A DNA stretch of 64,000 nucleotides from an uncultured Eubacteriales bacterium (GCA_900315315.1 OMYT01000011.1:1-64000), one strand, 5' to 3'; numbered from the stretch's first letter, positions 8,156 through 17,585 are shown. Program-made: numbers and translations. The notes: generated by a model not told the origin, from the sequence alone.

Positions 8156-8896
8156 TCAGTCACCCAAAATTCGTTTCAGAAACTCCCTAGTGCGAAGGCT
8201 TTGGGGATTGGTAAAGATCACGGAGGGATCTCCCTCCTCCTCGATTACGCCGTCCGCCATATATACAACGTGCGAACTGACATCCCGGGCAAAAGCCATC
8301 TCATGGGTCACAACCAGCATGGTCATCTTATCCCTGGCCAGGGATTTCATTACATCCAGCACCTCGCCCACCATCTCCGGATCGAGCGCGGAAGTAGGCT
8401 CATCGAACAGAAGCACTTCCGGCTCCATCGAGAGCGCCCGGGCGATTGCCACCCGCTGCTTCTGCCCGCCGGAAATCTGATCCGGACGCGCATTGATATA
8501 AGGCGCCATACCCACTTTGTTCAGATAATAAAGGGCTTTGTTCCGGGCGTCTTCCTTCGGCGTCTTCAGCACTTTCTGCTGGCCGATCATACAGTTGGCC
8601 AGAACAGTCATATTGCTGAAGAGGTTAAAACTCTGGAAGACCATACCAACCTTGGCCCGGTAGGACGACTGATTGATTTTCCCTTTTGTCACATCCTGAC
8701 CATGGAAAAGGATCTCACCGGTCGTAAGCGTTTCCAGAAGATTGATACAGCGCAGCAGCGTGGACTTACCGCTTCCGCTGGCGCCGATAATGGAAGTCAC
8801 ATCCCCTTTGTCAACGGTGAAGTCAATATCTTTCAGGACCGCGTGGGAACCGAACGCTTTGGAGAGATGCCTGATTTCCAGAATATGATCGCTCAT
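8156..8896 (-). CDS. polar amino acid ABC transporter ATP-binding protein
   Basis: Cytoplasmic ATPase of 246 residues, GlnQ/HisP-like, that powers amino acid uptake. Walker A GASGSGKS near residues 37-44; Q-loop in [10 protein letters not shown]; signature [15 protein letters not shown]; Walker B VLLFDEP; H-loop VVTHEM. AAAGGAG precedes the ATG, which overlaps the permease stop by four bases (ATGA), so the two are translationally coupled. Last gene of the operon binding protein-permease-ATPase. The exact amino acid cannot be told from the sequence. Confidence 0.93.
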   Translation of the reverse strand: MSDHILEIRHLSKAFGSHAVLKDIDFTVDKGDVTSIIGASGSGKSTLLRCINLLETLTTGEILFHGQDVTKGKINQSSYRAKVGMVFQSFNLFSNMTVLANCMIGQQKVLKTPKEDARNKALYYLNKVGMAPYINARPDQISGGQKQRVAIARALSMEPEVLLFDEPTSALDPEMVGEVLDVMKSLARDKMTMLVVTHEMAFARDVSSHVVYMADGVIEEEGDPSVIFTNPQSLRTREFLKRILGD

Positions 8897-9723
8897 TTTT
8901 TCTCTCCTTTGTAGTCCTTGCTCACCTCGTCAAACGGGGATCCGGCTTCACTCGGATAGCTGTAGGTTCCCGCTGTCATCACAAGCTGATCCGTATTCAC
9001 CAGTTCATAATCCGGCTTGCCTGCCAGTTTCTTTTCCAGCTTACGCAGGAGGAAGGAAGCAAGCAGCGTCAGGCAAAGATATCCGATCATTTCCATGAAA
9101 GCCGAGGGGAAATATTTGAAAACCGCACCGGATACCATTTTGTGAACCGCAAAGAAATCGGAAAAGCCGATGATGAACATCACGGAAGTATCTTTGACGT
9201 TGATGATGTAGTTGTTGCCGATCTGCGGCATGATATTGCGCAGCGTCTGCGGCAGGATCACATAGAGCATCGTCTGCCAGTGATTCATGCCGATGGCTTT
9301 GGCTCCTTCAAACTGACCCTGGTCGATGCTCATGATGCCGCCGCGAACAGATTCGGCCATATAAGCGCCCGTGTTCACGGAAACGACAATGATGCTGACA
9401 GTCCAGATATCTTTGAAGGAAACACCGAAGAAGTACGGCAGGCCGTAAAAGATGAACACGGCCTGCAGGATCATCGGTGTGCCGCGGAAGATCTCCACAT
9501 AGGCGCGAATAACGATCCTGACAATCTTCAGGAGCACCCGCTTGATGACATTTTCATTGGGCCCGCAGGGAATCGTCTGCAGGATGCCGCAAAAGAAGCC
9601 TATCACGCAGCCGATCAGCGTTGAAACGGTCGCAAGAATCAGCGTATTGGCAATACCGTTCAGATAAACAGAACCGTACTTTTCCCACAGGCTGCCGATA
9701 TCGGAAATGAGCTGCGCAAACAT
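8893..9723 (-). CDS. polar amino acid ABC transporter permease
   Basis: Membrane subunit of 276 residues of the His/Glu/Gln/Arg type. It starts with [23 protein letters not shown], the usual first helix, and carries the EAA-type cytoplasmic loop [21 protein letters not shown] that contacts the ATPase. About five or six membrane segments are visible. The C-terminal 40 residues (after [16 protein letters not shown]) form a hydrophilic tail of unknown role, longer than in most relatives. The ribosome binding site AAGGAAG is rather far from the start. Middle gene of the operon. Confidence 0.92.
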   Translation of the reverse strand: MFAQLISDIGSLWEKYGSVYLNGIANTLILATVSTLIGCVIGFFCGILQTIPCGPNENVIKRVLLKIVRIVIRAYVEIFRGTPMILQAVFIFYGLPYFFGVSFKDIWTVSIIVVSVNTGAYMAESVRGGIMSIDQGQFEGAKAIGMNHWQTMLYVILPQTLRNIMPQIGNNYIINVKDTSVMFIIGFSDFFAVHKMVSGAVFKYFPSAFMEMIGYLCLTLLASFLLRKLEKKLAGKPDYELVNTDQLVMTAGTYSYPSEAGSPFDEVSKDYKGEKK

Positions 9724-9770
9724 AAACAGAAATCTTCCTTAATGGTTTTGTTATTCGGTTCAGGTCCGGA

Positions 9771-10607
9771 TTATTCGCTCAGGGGCTGAACTTTGATGGC
9801 TTCCTCCATGAGCGCATTGAAGTCATCCGCCGTTTTGCCACTCAGATAGCTGTTGATGGCGTCCTTCAGAGCTGTATTCCCCTTCATGACGGAAATACCG
9901 ATATTGATTTCTTCCTCGGAGACTTTGAAATCGTCATCACTTCCGGTAAAGTCAAGGATGACCAGATCCGGATAAGCAATGAGGGCACCCTGGGCAGTGG
10001 GCATATCGGTGCAGACAAAGTCAACCGTACCGGATTCAACAGCCATCAGCATGGCCGGAGCGGATTCGGCAGGCATGCCGATATTGGCGCCGGTGATTTG
10101 CGGCAGGCAGGAATCATACCAGATTGTACCGCTCTGGCTGGTGCAGCTTCCGCCGGCGAGATCGGAGATCCCCTTCGCTTCGGCGAACTTGCTGTCTTTC
10201 TTGGTCAGGCAGACAATGGAAGCGTAGAGATACGGGCCGGCAAAGTCAACAGCTTCCATGCGCTCGGAAGTCATGCTCTGGCCCGCGATGACGGCATCAC
10301 AGATCCCGGACTGAACCGCGGGAATCAGAGAATCCCAGTCCAGCTGCAAGATCTGGAGATCCCAACCATTGGCTTCGCAGATGGCTTTCGCGGTCATCAC
10401 ATCATACCCGTTCGCAAAAAGCTGGGAGTCTTTAATCGGAACAGCACCGTTGGAATCATCCGGCTGTGCCCAGTTATAAGGAGCATAGGCGCATTCCATC
10501 GCAACTGTCAGAACCCCGTCCTCCAGGCCGGGAATCGTTCCCTCAGCAAAGGCTGAAGAAGCAGCAACCATCAGCAGGACCATCAGTAATGCAACAATTT
10601 TTTTCAT
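9771..10607 (-). CDS. amino acid ABC transporter substrate-binding protein, non-lipoprotein
   Basis: Exported binding protein of 278 residues (SBP_bac_3 type) for the transporter encoded just downstream. A Sec signal peptide covers residues 1-21 with an AFA/E cleavage site; there is no lipobox cysteine, unlike most binding proteins of single-membrane bacteria. Family features: LTVAMECAYAPYNW near the start, GYDVMTAKAI, and MTSERMEAVDFAGPY, the conserved binding-site region. First gene of the operon, with GGAGGG before the ATG and a near-perfect promoter. How it is kept at the cell surface is not evident. Confidence 0.92.
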   Translation of the reverse strand: MKKIVALLMVLLMVAASSAFAEGTIPGLEDGVLTVAMECAYAPYNWAQPDDSNGAVPIKDSQLFANGYDVMTAKAICEANGWDLQILQLDWDSLIPAVQSGICDAVIAGQSMTSERMEAVDFAGPYLYASIVCLTKKDSKFAEAKGISDLAGGSCTSQSGTIWYDSCLPQITGANIGMPAESAPAMLMAVESGTVDFVCTDMPTAQGALIAYPDLVILDFTGSDDDFKVSEEEINIGISVMKGNTALKDAINSYLSGKTADDFNALMEEAIKVQPLSE

Positions 10608-10641
10608 TTTCTATCCCTCCAGAAAATAAAATGATAGAAAA

Positions 10642-10669
10642 ATTCTACAATCTTTGATTCAATTGTCAA
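10642..10669 (-). promoter_or_regulatory. strong sigma-A promoter of the amino-acid ABC operon
   Basis: On the minus strand a perfect TTGACA, 16 bp, TAGAAT, about 35 bp before the binding-protein start. Confidence 0.85.
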
Positions 10670-10694
10670 TAGATATTCAGCGAATTATACAATA

Positions 10695-10720
10695 ATAAAA
10701 CTCCGCAGTTTATGCGGAAG
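10695..10720 (-). terminator. terminator overlapping the stop of the flippase gene
   Basis: On the minus strand, stem TTCCGCA/TGCGGAG followed by TTTTATTATT. The TAA stop codon lies in the loop region, so the hairpin closes right at the end of the gene. Confidence 0.6.
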
Positions 10721-11771
10721 CCTTTTCTTCCTCTTCCTTTTTTCGTCTCAAAGCCTCTCTCCTGAGAATTATCTTCTCCAGGAGAACGGTGAACACACCG
10801 ACGATCAGGAACAGATAATAAGTGAAGAACCGCCAGATCAACAGTGCCAGACCGATGGTCCCGTCCTTGAAGATCCCCTTGAAATAGAGCAGGAAACCGC
10901 CCTCCTGGGCGCCGCTGGCGCCGGGCAAAGGCGTATAGCTCGCGCTGATAAAAAGAAGGCTGCTGAGGGTCAGAAGCTGATACCAGGGCGTTCCCGACAT
11001 CCCAAAGGCATAATAAACGAAAATCACCGTACTGAACAAACCGAGGAGGCTCACGGTTGAGCATGCAAACTGAAGCAGGATCTGCCCCGGAGAATGCATC
11101 AGGTCCAGCAGGGCCGAATGGTAAGTATCTAATACTTCCGTGACCTTTGAAATCGTAACATCCTTATTGCGGACAATATGCATCTTCTCGAGCCGGACAA
11201 TCAGAAATTCAGAGAACTTCTGGATCCAGTTACGCTTAAAAGCAGCAAGAAGCACCAGCGGAACCGCGGCGAAGTTGATCAGCCACCCGATGCGGACAAA
11301 CCAGATCGCTCCGCCAAGCTGCTGATAGACAAAAGACCTGTTCAGCAGGAAAAGAACAAGGGTCAGAACGGAAGTCACCATCTGGTTCGTAATAAACCGG
11401 ATCGTGACAGCCATGGTTCCATAGCCGACCGGAACACCTGCTTTACGCATGGAGTTGACCTGCATCGGCTGACCTCCGGCGGCGCCCGGAGTGATATTGC
11501 TGTAATAGAAACCAATCAGGGCGATGTTGACAGCCCGGCCGATACTGATTTTGAACCCCTGACCTTTCAGATAACACCAGTAGTTCATGCCGTCAAAAAA
11601 CGTATAAACAATCCAGCAGAGGAAAATTGCCGCGAGCCAGCCGATCTTCATCTGCTTGATCGCTTCCCAGGCATCTTTCAGGTCCGTGTTGCTGAAAGCA
11701 ATATAAAAAACAGCGGCCATGCAAAGAACAATGAAAAGAAAACTCACGGTTCGCTTGAGTTTCGGGCTCAT
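10710..11771 (-). CDS. flippase-like membrane protein (LPG synthase TM / UPF0104 family)
   Basis: Integral membrane protein of 353 residues with about eight hydrophobic segments and a basic C-terminal tail. It matches the transmembrane half of lysyl-phosphatidylglycerol synthase: GFYYSNITPGAAGGQPMQV and YTPLPGASGAQEGGF, the two Gly/Pro-rich re-entrant motifs of the family. The soluble aminoacyl-transfer half is absent, so it cannot itself make lysyl-PG. A lipid or glycolipid flippase role is inferred from the family. The start is the ATG with AAAGGAG seven bases upstream; a frame extension to 11798 has no binding site. Monocistronic. Confidence 0.88.
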   Translation of the reverse strand: MSPKLKRTVSFLFIVLCMAAVFYIAFSNTDLKDAWEAIKQMKIGWLAAIFLCWIVYTFFDGMNYWCYLKGQGFKISIGRAVNIALIGFYYSNITPGAAGGQPMQVNSMRKAGVPVGYGTMAVTIRFITNQMVTSVLTLVLFLLNRSFVYQQLGGAIWFVRIGWLINFAAVPLVLLAAFKRNWIQKFSEFLIVRLEKMHIVRNKDVTISKVTEVLDTYHSALLDLMHSPGQILLQFACSTVSLLGLFSTVIFVYYAFGMSGTPWYQLLTLSSLLFISASYTPLPGASGAQEGGFLLYFKGIFKDGTIGLALLIWRFFTYYLFLIVGVFTVLLEKIILRREALRRKKEEEEKASA

Positions 11772-11877
11772 GTTCTGCTCCTTTCGCCGCTGTATCACCT
11801 GGAATACAAACAGTTTATTTTACCCCATACCGGGTGTTTCTGTCCAGTTTGCTTTCCCGGTGTTCCCTCTCCGGAGC

Positions 11878-12873
11878 TTATTCCGCTTTCAGACTTCTGT
11901 TCATAAGCCGGGTAACAACGTCAGCAGGCTTCACACCATCCCGGATGATGTCCCGCACGGCATTGATGAGCGGCATTTCCATGCCGAACTTTTCACAAAG
12001 AGCGACCGCGGCCGGTAAGGCATTCATCCCTTCGACCACCATTCCGATTTCTTTGACGGCATCCTCAGCCTTCATCCCCTGGCCGATCAGATATCCCGCG
12101 CGGTTGTTCCTGGAATGCCGGCTGGTGGCGGTAACAATCAGATCCCCGATGCCCGCCAGGCCGAAAAAAGTTTTTTCCGTGCAACCCATGGCCAGTCCCA
12201 GTCGGCGGATTTCTTCCATCCCTCTGGTCATCATCGCAGCGCATGTGTTGTCACCGTAACCGAGCCCCCTGGCGATTCCGACCGCAAGCGCCTCAACATT
12301 TTTCAGGGCTCCGCAGATCTGGACGCCTTTTTCGTCCCGGTTGACATAAGGCCTGATACAGGTCCCCTCAAAGAGCTTTTGCACACTCTCCGCCGCTTCA
12401 ACGTCCTCGCTCGCGCTCACAATCAAAGTCGGCATATCCCGCGCGACTTCCTCCGCATGAGTCGGACCACTCAGGGCACAGACACGATTCCGCTTTGCAC
12501 CTTTCTGCAACTCGTCACGGATCACTTCCGTCAGCGTCATCAGCGTATCACTCTCAATCCCTTTTGCCGCACTGACCAGGATCGTATCCGACTCAAGAAA
12601 GGGTACCAGCTCCCGAACCGTGCTTCTCATAAACACGGATGGAACAACAGCAAGAATGTAATCCGCCCGGCAGGCCAGCGTTCCGAGGTCATTTGTAAAG
12701 CTGACAGAGTCGGGAATCACCGAATCCGGCAGATGCGGATGCCGGCGCGTTGCGGCCAGGTGCTCCGTTTCCTCCGGAAAGCAGCTCCAGATACAGATAT
12801 CATGATGATTCTTCGCCAGCGCCATCCCAAGCGCCGTTCCCCAGGTTCCGGCCCCAAGAATTCCGATTCTCAT
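11878..12873 (-). CDS. gpsA: glycerol-3-phosphate dehydrogenase [NAD(P)+]
   Basis: Cytoplasmic enzyme of 331 residues that reduces dihydroxyacetone phosphate to sn-glycerol 3-phosphate, the entry to phospholipid synthesis. The Rossmann loop GAGTWGTALG is at residues 7-16. The catalytic Lys lies in GALKNVEALAVGIARGLGYGDNT, and GLAGIGDLIVTATSRHSRNN is the family signature. Its start overlaps the stop of the DUF1934 gene by four bases, so the two are cotranscribed. Length is normal. Confidence 0.96.
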   Translation of the reverse strand: MRIGILGAGTWGTALGMALAKNHHDICIWSCFPEETEHLAATRRHPHLPDSVIPDSVSFTNDLGTLACRADYILAVVPSVFMRSTVRELVPFLESDTILVSAAKGIESDTLMTLTEVIRDELQKGAKRNRVCALSGPTHAEEVARDMPTLIVSASEDVEAAESVQKLFEGTCIRPYVNRDEKGVQICGALKNVEALAVGIARGLGYGDNTCAAMMTRGMEEIRRLGLAMGCTEKTFFGLAGIGDLIVTATSRHSRNNRAGYLIGQGMKAEDAVKEIGMVVEGMNALPAAVALCEKFGMEMPLINAVRDIIRDGVKPADVVTRLMNRSLKAE

Positions 12874-13355
12874 ACCCGTTTTTCGCCTTCTTCCGCACTG
12901 TCCCCGGCTGATTCCGCGTGGTATTCAAGATGCAGCTCGTTCGTCGAAGCATAATTCCCCTGGATTTGCAGTTGATACTTCAGATGCAGCGACCCATCGC
13001 GGTTCCCAATCCGGCAGGCAGCCTCCCTGGTAAAAACAGCCATATCCATCTCGCCGTAGGGCGTATGGTAAATCCCCTCAAAGCGTTTACCGCGGGAAAA
13101 AACCATGGTGTTTGAAAAATCGCCGCTGCGTTCCATGGTCACTTTCCCGTTGGAAAGAAAAAGAGAAATGTCCGACTTTGTGATTTCGCCGGTTTCCTCA
13201 TCCTCCTGGGATTCCACATACTGAAGCGTCGCTTCCGTTTCATTTTTATAATACAATTTTCCCGTCGTCATGAACTGAATCGGATAATCCGGCATCTGAT
13301 CATATCTGGCAATGGCAAGCAAATTGATGAACACCGGCGTCTGTTTTTTTTCCAT
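12870..13355 (-). CDS. DUF1934 (YwiB-like) beta-barrel protein
   Basis: Predicted cytoplasmic protein of 161 residues of the DUF1934 family, a small lipocalin-like beta-barrel of unknown function. Typical features: GKLYYKNETEATLQYVES near the start, alternating strands, NTMVFSRGKRFEGIYHTPYGEMDMAVFT, and LKYQLQIQGNYASTNELHLEY at the end. The ATG has GGAGG just upstream; the longer frame from 13391 runs into the promoter. It leads a two-gene operon with gpsA. No ligand is known. Confidence 0.88.
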   Translation of the reverse strand: MEKKQTPVFINLLAIARYDQMPDYPIQFMTTGKLYYKNETEATLQYVESQEDEETGEITKSDISLFLSNGKVTMERSGDFSNTMVFSRGKRFEGIYHTPYGEMDMAVFTREAACRIGNRDGSLHLKYQLQIQGNYASTNELHLEYHAESAGDSAEEGEKRV

Positions 13356-13390
13356 ATACCCTCCGGGTGTTTCCTTTGAAACACAATACA

Positions 13391-13419
13391 AGTTTACAAC
13401 TGAAACACACTCTTTGCAA
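13391..13419 (-). promoter_or_regulatory. promoter of DUF1934-gpsA
   Basis: On the minus strand TTGCAA, 17 bp, TAAACT. It forms a divergent pair with the ispE promoter; the two -35 boxes are only seven bases apart. Confidence 0.55.
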
Positions 13420-13426
13420 GGGAGGC

Positions 13427-13455
13427 TTGCGTTTTCCCGCGGCGGGCAGTATCAT
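13427..13455 (+). promoter_or_regulatory. promoter of ispE
   Basis: TTGCGT, 17 bp, TATCAT, about 30 bp before the ispE start. Confidence 0.5.
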
Positions 13456-13484
13456 TTTCTTATTGACCTTTACAGGAGGAAGCA

Positions 13485-14354
13485 ATGCTAATTCAGGCCT
13501 TTGCCAAGATCAACTGGTCCCTTGACATCACCGGGGTGCGCGATGACGGCTATCATCTGATGGACATGCTGATGCAGCCGGTATCCCTTGCAGATGAGAT
13601 CACCCTCAGGCCTTCCGAGACGATCAGCATCAGCACCGGCGGGTATCCTCCCTGCCGTGCCGACGAAACCAATCTGGCCTGGCGCGCCGCCACTGCACTG
13701 AAATCTTACACCGGTTATCCGGGCGGAGTTTCCATCCATGTGCAAAAAGCCATTCCGATCGGCGCAGGCATGGGAGGGGGCAGTTCCGACGCCGCCGGCG
13801 TCCTGTACGGCCTGAACCGGATGTGGAAAACCGGTTTATCTTCCGAAACACTTGAGCAGATCGGCCTTACCCTCGGGGCAGACATCCCGTTCGCATTGCG
13901 GGGCGGTTTATGCCGGACACGCGGAATCGGTGAAGTTCTGGAAAATTATGAGAACAAATATAATTACTGGCTGGTCATCATCCAACCCTGTGCCGGTCTC
14001 AGCACTGCCAAAGTATTCAGTTTATGGAAGGAAGAAACCCCAACCACCCGGCCTGACACAGAGGCAGCGCTTTCGGCGCTGAAAGGCGGAAACTTTCCGA
14101 AACTCTGCGGGAGCATCGGAAATGTGCTTCAGCCGGTGGCCTGCCGTTTGCGTCCCGAGATCGAAACAGCCTGCAGCGCGCTGATGCGCGAAGGAGCCTC
14201 CTCTGCCCGAATGACAGGAAGCGGCAGCGCTGTCTTCGGCATTTTCCGGAATGCCGCGGCAGCCGAAAAGGCGTATAAGGCACTCTCGCCCACGGAAAAG
14301 AGTATCTTCCTTTGTCATACGCAGCACGACAGCCTGCGCATTCTGGACGAATGA
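13485..14354 (+). CDS. ispE: 4-diphosphocytidyl-2-C-methyl-D-erythritol kinase
   Basis: Cytoplasmic GHMP-family kinase of 289 residues that phosphorylates CDP-methylerythritol in the non-mevalonate isoprenoid pathway. N-terminal motif AFAKINWSLDITGVRDDGYH with the conserved Lys; ATP-binding glycine loop PIGAGMGGGSSDAAG near residues 91-105; LGADIPFALRGGLCRTRGIGE; C-terminal MTGSGSAVFGIF. AGGAGG lies eight bases before the ATG. The downstream thiolase-like gene starts 10 bp after its stop, so they form an operon. Confidence 0.96.
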   Translation: MLIQAFAKINWSLDITGVRDDGYHLMDMLMQPVSLADEITLRPSETISISTGGYPPCRADETNLAWRAATALKSYTGYPGGVSIHVQKAIPIGAGMGGGSSDAAGVLYGLNRMWKTGLSSETLEQIGLTLGADIPFALRGGLCRTRGIGEVLENYENKYNYWLVIIQPCAGLSTAKVFSLWKEETPTTRPDTEAALSALKGGNFPKLCGSIGNVLQPVACRLRPEIETACSALMREGASSARMTGSGSAVFGIFRNAAAAEKAYKALSPTEKSIFLCHTQHDSLRILDE

Positions 14355-14364
14355 GGTCACCTTC

Positions 14365-15081
14365 ATGAAAAAAACACTCGGATGTATCCGTAAAGCGGAT
14401 ACGGATTTTAACCTGATTGAGGACGGGGATCGGATTGCCATCGGCGTTTCCGGCGGGAAAGATTCCCTGCTGCTTCTGCACGCACTCAGCCTCTACCGGA
14501 AATTTACCCACAAGAATTTCACAATCACCGCTGTTACGGTTACCATGGGACTTGAACCGTTTGACCTTTCCGGAATTTCATCCCTGTGTGAACAACTGGA
14601 GATCCCTTATGTCATCAAGGAAACACAGATCGGAGAAATCATCTTCGATTACCGGAAAGAGAAGAATCCCTGCGCACTTTGTTCAAAAATGCGCAGGGCT
14701 GTGCTGGCAAAAACATGCCAGGATCTGGAGTGCAATAAGCTGGCCCTCGGCCATCACCGCGAAGATGTGCTGGAAACCCTGCTCATGAGTTTATTCTATG
14801 AGGGTCGATTTCATACTTTCCATCCGAAAACCCTGATGAGCCGCACAGGAATCACAGTGATCCGGCCGCTTGTTTATCTGCCGGAATCCCATGTAAAACA
14901 CATGCTCAAAACGCTTTCGCTCCCAGTCGTTTCCTCGCCCTGCCCGGCAAACGGCGAAACCAAGAGAGAAGAAATGAAAGAACTGCTCCGGAAACTGCGC
15001 ACCCTTTACCCGGATGCCTCTGAGCGCCTCCTTCATGCCCTTCAGCAGGATCATTACGACCTGTGGGAAAAAGATCAATAA
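14365..15081 (+). CDS. ttcA: TtcA-family tRNA thiolation ATPase
   Basis: Cytoplasmic PP-loop enzyme of 238 residues. The family activates a tRNA base with ATP and inserts sulfur, TtcA acting on cytidine 32. The PP-loop SGGKDS is at residues 29-34. The iron-sulfur/sulfur-transfer cysteines are Cys103 and Cys106 (CALC) and Cys193 (SSPCP); LGHHREDVLETLLM is the second family motif. The start is the ATG with GAGG upstream; the longer frame overlaps ispE. The target may be C32 or another base, since Gram-positive members are little studied. The stop overlaps the converging small gene by seven bases. Confidence 0.85.
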   Translation: MKKTLGCIRKADTDFNLIEDGDRIAIGVSGGKDSLLLLHALSLYRKFTHKNFTITAVTVTMGLEPFDLSGISSLCEQLEIPYVIKETQIGEIIFDYRKEKNPCALCSKMRRAVLAKTCQDLECNKLALGHHREDVLETLLMSLFYEGRFHTFHPKTLMSRTGITVIRPLVYLPESHVKHMLKTLSLPVVSSPCPANGETKREEMKELLRKLRTLYPDASERLLHALQQDHYDLWEKDQ

Positions 15082-15302
15082 ACTTTTTCTATTTCTTCTT
15101 TGATCCCGTACTGCTCCCTGAACTGCCGGAGATCTCCGTCGTCACAGATAAGCATGACTTCCTCAAAAGATCCGTCGCTTTTCCGCCTGAAGCCCGCAAC
15201 CTGCTCGCCCGTACAGATACTGCAGCGAATGACCGGTGTCATCGCTTCGGCGTCATATCCGGCTTCCTGTTGCTTTTCTTTTCTGCGAAAGAAAGAAAAC
15301 AT
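15075..15302 (-). CDS. small conserved hypothetical protein
   Basis: Protein of 75 residues without signal peptide. A basic head (FFRRKEKQQ) precedes PVIRCSICTGEQVAGFRRKSDG and a regular C-terminus EEVMLICDDGDLRQFREQYG. I recall similar small proteins in Clostridia, sometimes given doubtful enzyme names, but no function is known to me. CSIC resembles half of a zinc knuckle; one pair alone would need dimerisation to hold metal. GGAGG lies about 13 bases upstream of the ATG. It converges on and overlaps the thiolase gene by seven bases. Confidence 0.75.
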   Translation of the reverse strand: MFSFFRRKEKQQEAGYDAEAMTPVIRCSICTGEQVAGFRRKSDGSFEEVMLICDDGDLRQFREQYGIKEEIEKVY

Positions 15303-15421
15303 TTCGTTCCGTCAGCCTCCCTCCGGTCCCGTATATTCCCTATTATATCCGTACACACACCGTTTCACAACAGGGCAGGGCCGCCAATGCTTTTTCTCAG
15401 CGTTTTTTAATGCGTTTCTTC

Positions 15422-15450
15422 TTTCTTTTACATGTAAGATGTGGTATAAT
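15422..15450 (+). promoter_or_regulatory. extended -10 promoter of xpaC-telA
   Basis: TGGTATAAT is an extended -10 element with a perfect TATAAT. The -35 (TTTCTT) is weak, as is common with extended -10 promoters. It lies about 35 bp before xpaC. Confidence 0.7.
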
Positions 15451-15483
15451 CACTCATGATTTTCAGAGCAAGGAGTTACAGCC

Positions 15484-16362
15484 GTGGCCAACAAGAATTC
15501 CAACAGCAATAAAAAGTCCGGCGGAGCCGGCTTTATCATTACACTGCTGATTATAGCCGCCCTGACGAACTTCAGCTTCACCGGGATTATCGCAGGTGTT
15601 CTGCTGGGCCTTGGGATCGGCAAGATTACAAGCATCATGGGCAGCGGCCTTGATACCACCACCCATAACAGCCGGGACCGCGCCCGCGAACAGCAGGAGG
15701 CCGAACAGGCCCGCCGCGAGGAGGAAGCCGCCCGCCTCCGGATGCAAAAGGAAGCAGAGCAGCGGAAAAAGGAAGAAGCCGGCAAGATCCCGCTGACCGG
15801 GGATCCGACAGCCGATCAGGTGATCACCACCGGGCAGGAGATGCTGCAGACAATCAGGAGAGAAAACGCCGCCATCCCCGACCGGGAGCTGACAGACCTG
15901 ATGGATAACCTGACGATCAAGTGCGAACAGATCTTCCGGACCGTATCGGAATCACCTTCCAAAGCCCCGCAGGTGCGGAAATTCATGAACTATTATCTGC
16001 CGACGACCCTTAAAATGCTGGCAAACTACCGCACGATGCAGGAGCGCGGCGTGTCCTACGGCGAAATGAGAGAAGCCAGGGAAACCACCATCCGCGGAAT
16101 GAACCTGGTGCTGACCGCCTGCCAGAAGCTGATCGACAATATGCACCGTGACAATATGCTCGACATCTCGACAGATATCGACGTACTGGAGCAGATGCTT
16201 AAGCGCGACGGATTTACAGACAACGAAATCGTTGAAGGCGCACGGACGGCAGCTGAAGCCCAGATGCGGGCAACCTCCGTGCCGGTGATGGACTTCCCCA
16301 CCGGGGCCGACAGCGCGGAACCCGCCAACACTCCCGCATCCGCACATGTTGACGCGGAATGA
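15484..16362 (+). CDS. xpaC: XpaC-like membrane-anchored protein
   Basis: Protein of 292 residues related to XpaC (5-bromo-4-chloroindolyl phosphate hydrolysis protein; the name is historical). One or two membrane segments near residues 15-52 (GFIITLLIIAALTNFSF and a Gly-rich stretch) are followed by a charged coiled coil (about 58-105, RREEEAARLRMQKEAEQRKK) and a cytoplasmic alpha-helical domain. GTG start with AAGGAG eight bases upstream. The pair xpaC-telA recurs across Bacillota; the partners are thought to act together at the membrane, but the biochemical role is unknown. Confidence 0.85.
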   Translation: MANKNSNSNKKSGGAGFIITLLIIAALTNFSFTGIIAGVLLGLGIGKITSIMGSGLDTTTHNSRDRAREQQEAEQARREEEAARLRMQKEAEQRKKEEAGKIPLTGDPTADQVITTGQEMLQTIRRENAAIPDRELTDLMDNLTIKCEQIFRTVSESPSKAPQVRKFMNYYLPTTLKMLANYRTMQERGVSYGEMREARETTIRGMNLVLTACQKLIDNMHRDNMLDISTDIDVLEQMLKRDGFTDNEIVEGARTAAEAQMRATSVPVMDFPTGADSAEPANTPASAHVDAE

Positions 16363-16406
16363 CATTTCCATTTTTCTGAACATCATTCTCAAGGAGGTAT
16401 ACCACA

Positions 16407-17573
16407 ATGTCTGAATCCAATCCCATGCCCCAGCTTTCCCTTGCTTCCAGCGTGCCGGAACCCGAAGCGCCCGCTACCCCGGTTGAAAGCATTCAGCAGA
16501 CCCCCGTTCCCGCGCCGGAACCCGAAACTGCCCCGCATCTCGATGACAGCCAGCTGACGGATGCCGAAAAAAAAGCAATCGAAGATTTTATCGGCCGCGT
16601 GGATATCACCAATCCCGACCATGTGCTTCTCTACGGTGCTGACGCACAGAAAAAGATTGCCGACTTCTCGCAGACTGCTCTGGACGCCGTCAAGACACAG
16701 GACACCGGCGAAGTTGGAAATATGCTGGTAAACCTCGTTGCCGAGCTGAAGGGATTCCAGAAAGACTCCGACGAACCGAAAGGTCTTGCCAAACTCTTTA
16801 CCAAAGCGGAAGACAAGATCACCCGGATGCAGGCAAGATACAACAAGGTTTCCGTCAATGTCGACAATATCGCCAATTCCCTGGAAGGCTATCAGGCCCA
16901 GCTGCTCAAGGATGTAGCCATGTTCGACCGGCTTTATGATCAGAACAATGACTATTTCCATCAGCTGACGCTCTACATCATTGCCGGAGACAAGAAACTC
17001 GCCCAGATCCGGGAGACCGAGCTGAAAGAGCTTCAGGCAAAGGCTGCCGCCAGCGGAGACGCGATGGATGCCCAGAAGGCAAACGACCTTGCCGCTCAGT
17101 GCGACCGGTTTGAAAAGAAGCTTCATGATCTGAAGCTGACGCGTCAGGTTGCCATTCAGATGGCGCCGCAGATCCGGCTGCTCCAGAACAATGACAGCCT
17201 TCTGGTAGAGCGGATTCAGTCTACCCTCTCCAACACACTCCCCCTCTGGAAGAGCCAGATGGTGCTCGCGCTGGGTATGCACCACTCCCAGGAGGCCCTG
17301 AAGGCCCAGACTGCAGTGACCGATATGACAAACGAGCTGCTGAAAAAGAACGCCGAAACGCTCAAGATCGGTACCATCCAGACCGCGAAGGAAGCCGAGC
17401 GCGGCATTATCGATATCGAGACGCTGATTAAAACCAACCAGGATCTGATTGATACCATCGACGAAGTGATGAAAATACAGTCCGACGGTCATGCCAAGCG
17501 CATCGAAGCGGAAAAGACGCTTTACAACATGGAAGCCGAGCTGAAGAAAAAACTTCTGGAAACCAATATGTGA
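16407..17573 (+). CDS. telA: TelA-family toxic anion resistance protein
   Basis: Cytoplasmic, almost wholly alpha-helical protein of 388 residues of the TelA family, linked to tellurite and cell-envelope stress resistance; mechanism unknown. After a Pro/Glu-rich head (to about 45) come the family segments DAVKTQDTGEVGNMLVNLVAELKG, RYNKVSVNVDNIANSLEGYQ and LWKSQMVLALGMHHSQEALKA. Strong AAGGAGG stands eight bases before the ATG. Cotranscribed with xpaC, 44 bp upstream. Full length. Confidence 0.9.
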   Translation: MSESNPMPQLSLASSVPEPEAPATPVESIQQTPVPAPEPETAPHLDDSQLTDAEKKAIEDFIGRVDITNPDHVLLYGADAQKKIADFSQTALDAVKTQDTGEVGNMLVNLVAELKGFQKDSDEPKGLAKLFTKAEDKITRMQARYNKVSVNVDNIANSLEGYQAQLLKDVAMFDRLYDQNNDYFHQLTLYIIAGDKKLAQIRETELKELQAKAAASGDAMDAQKANDLAAQCDRFEKKLHDLKLTRQVAIQMAPQIRLLQNNDSLLVERIQSTLSNTLPLWKSQMVLALGMHHSQEALKAQTAVTDMTNELLKKNAETLKIGTIQTAKEAERGIIDIETLIKTNQDLIDTIDEVMKIQSDGHAKRIEAEKTLYNMEAELKKKLLETNM

Positions 17574-17585
17574 CCCCTCTCAGAC

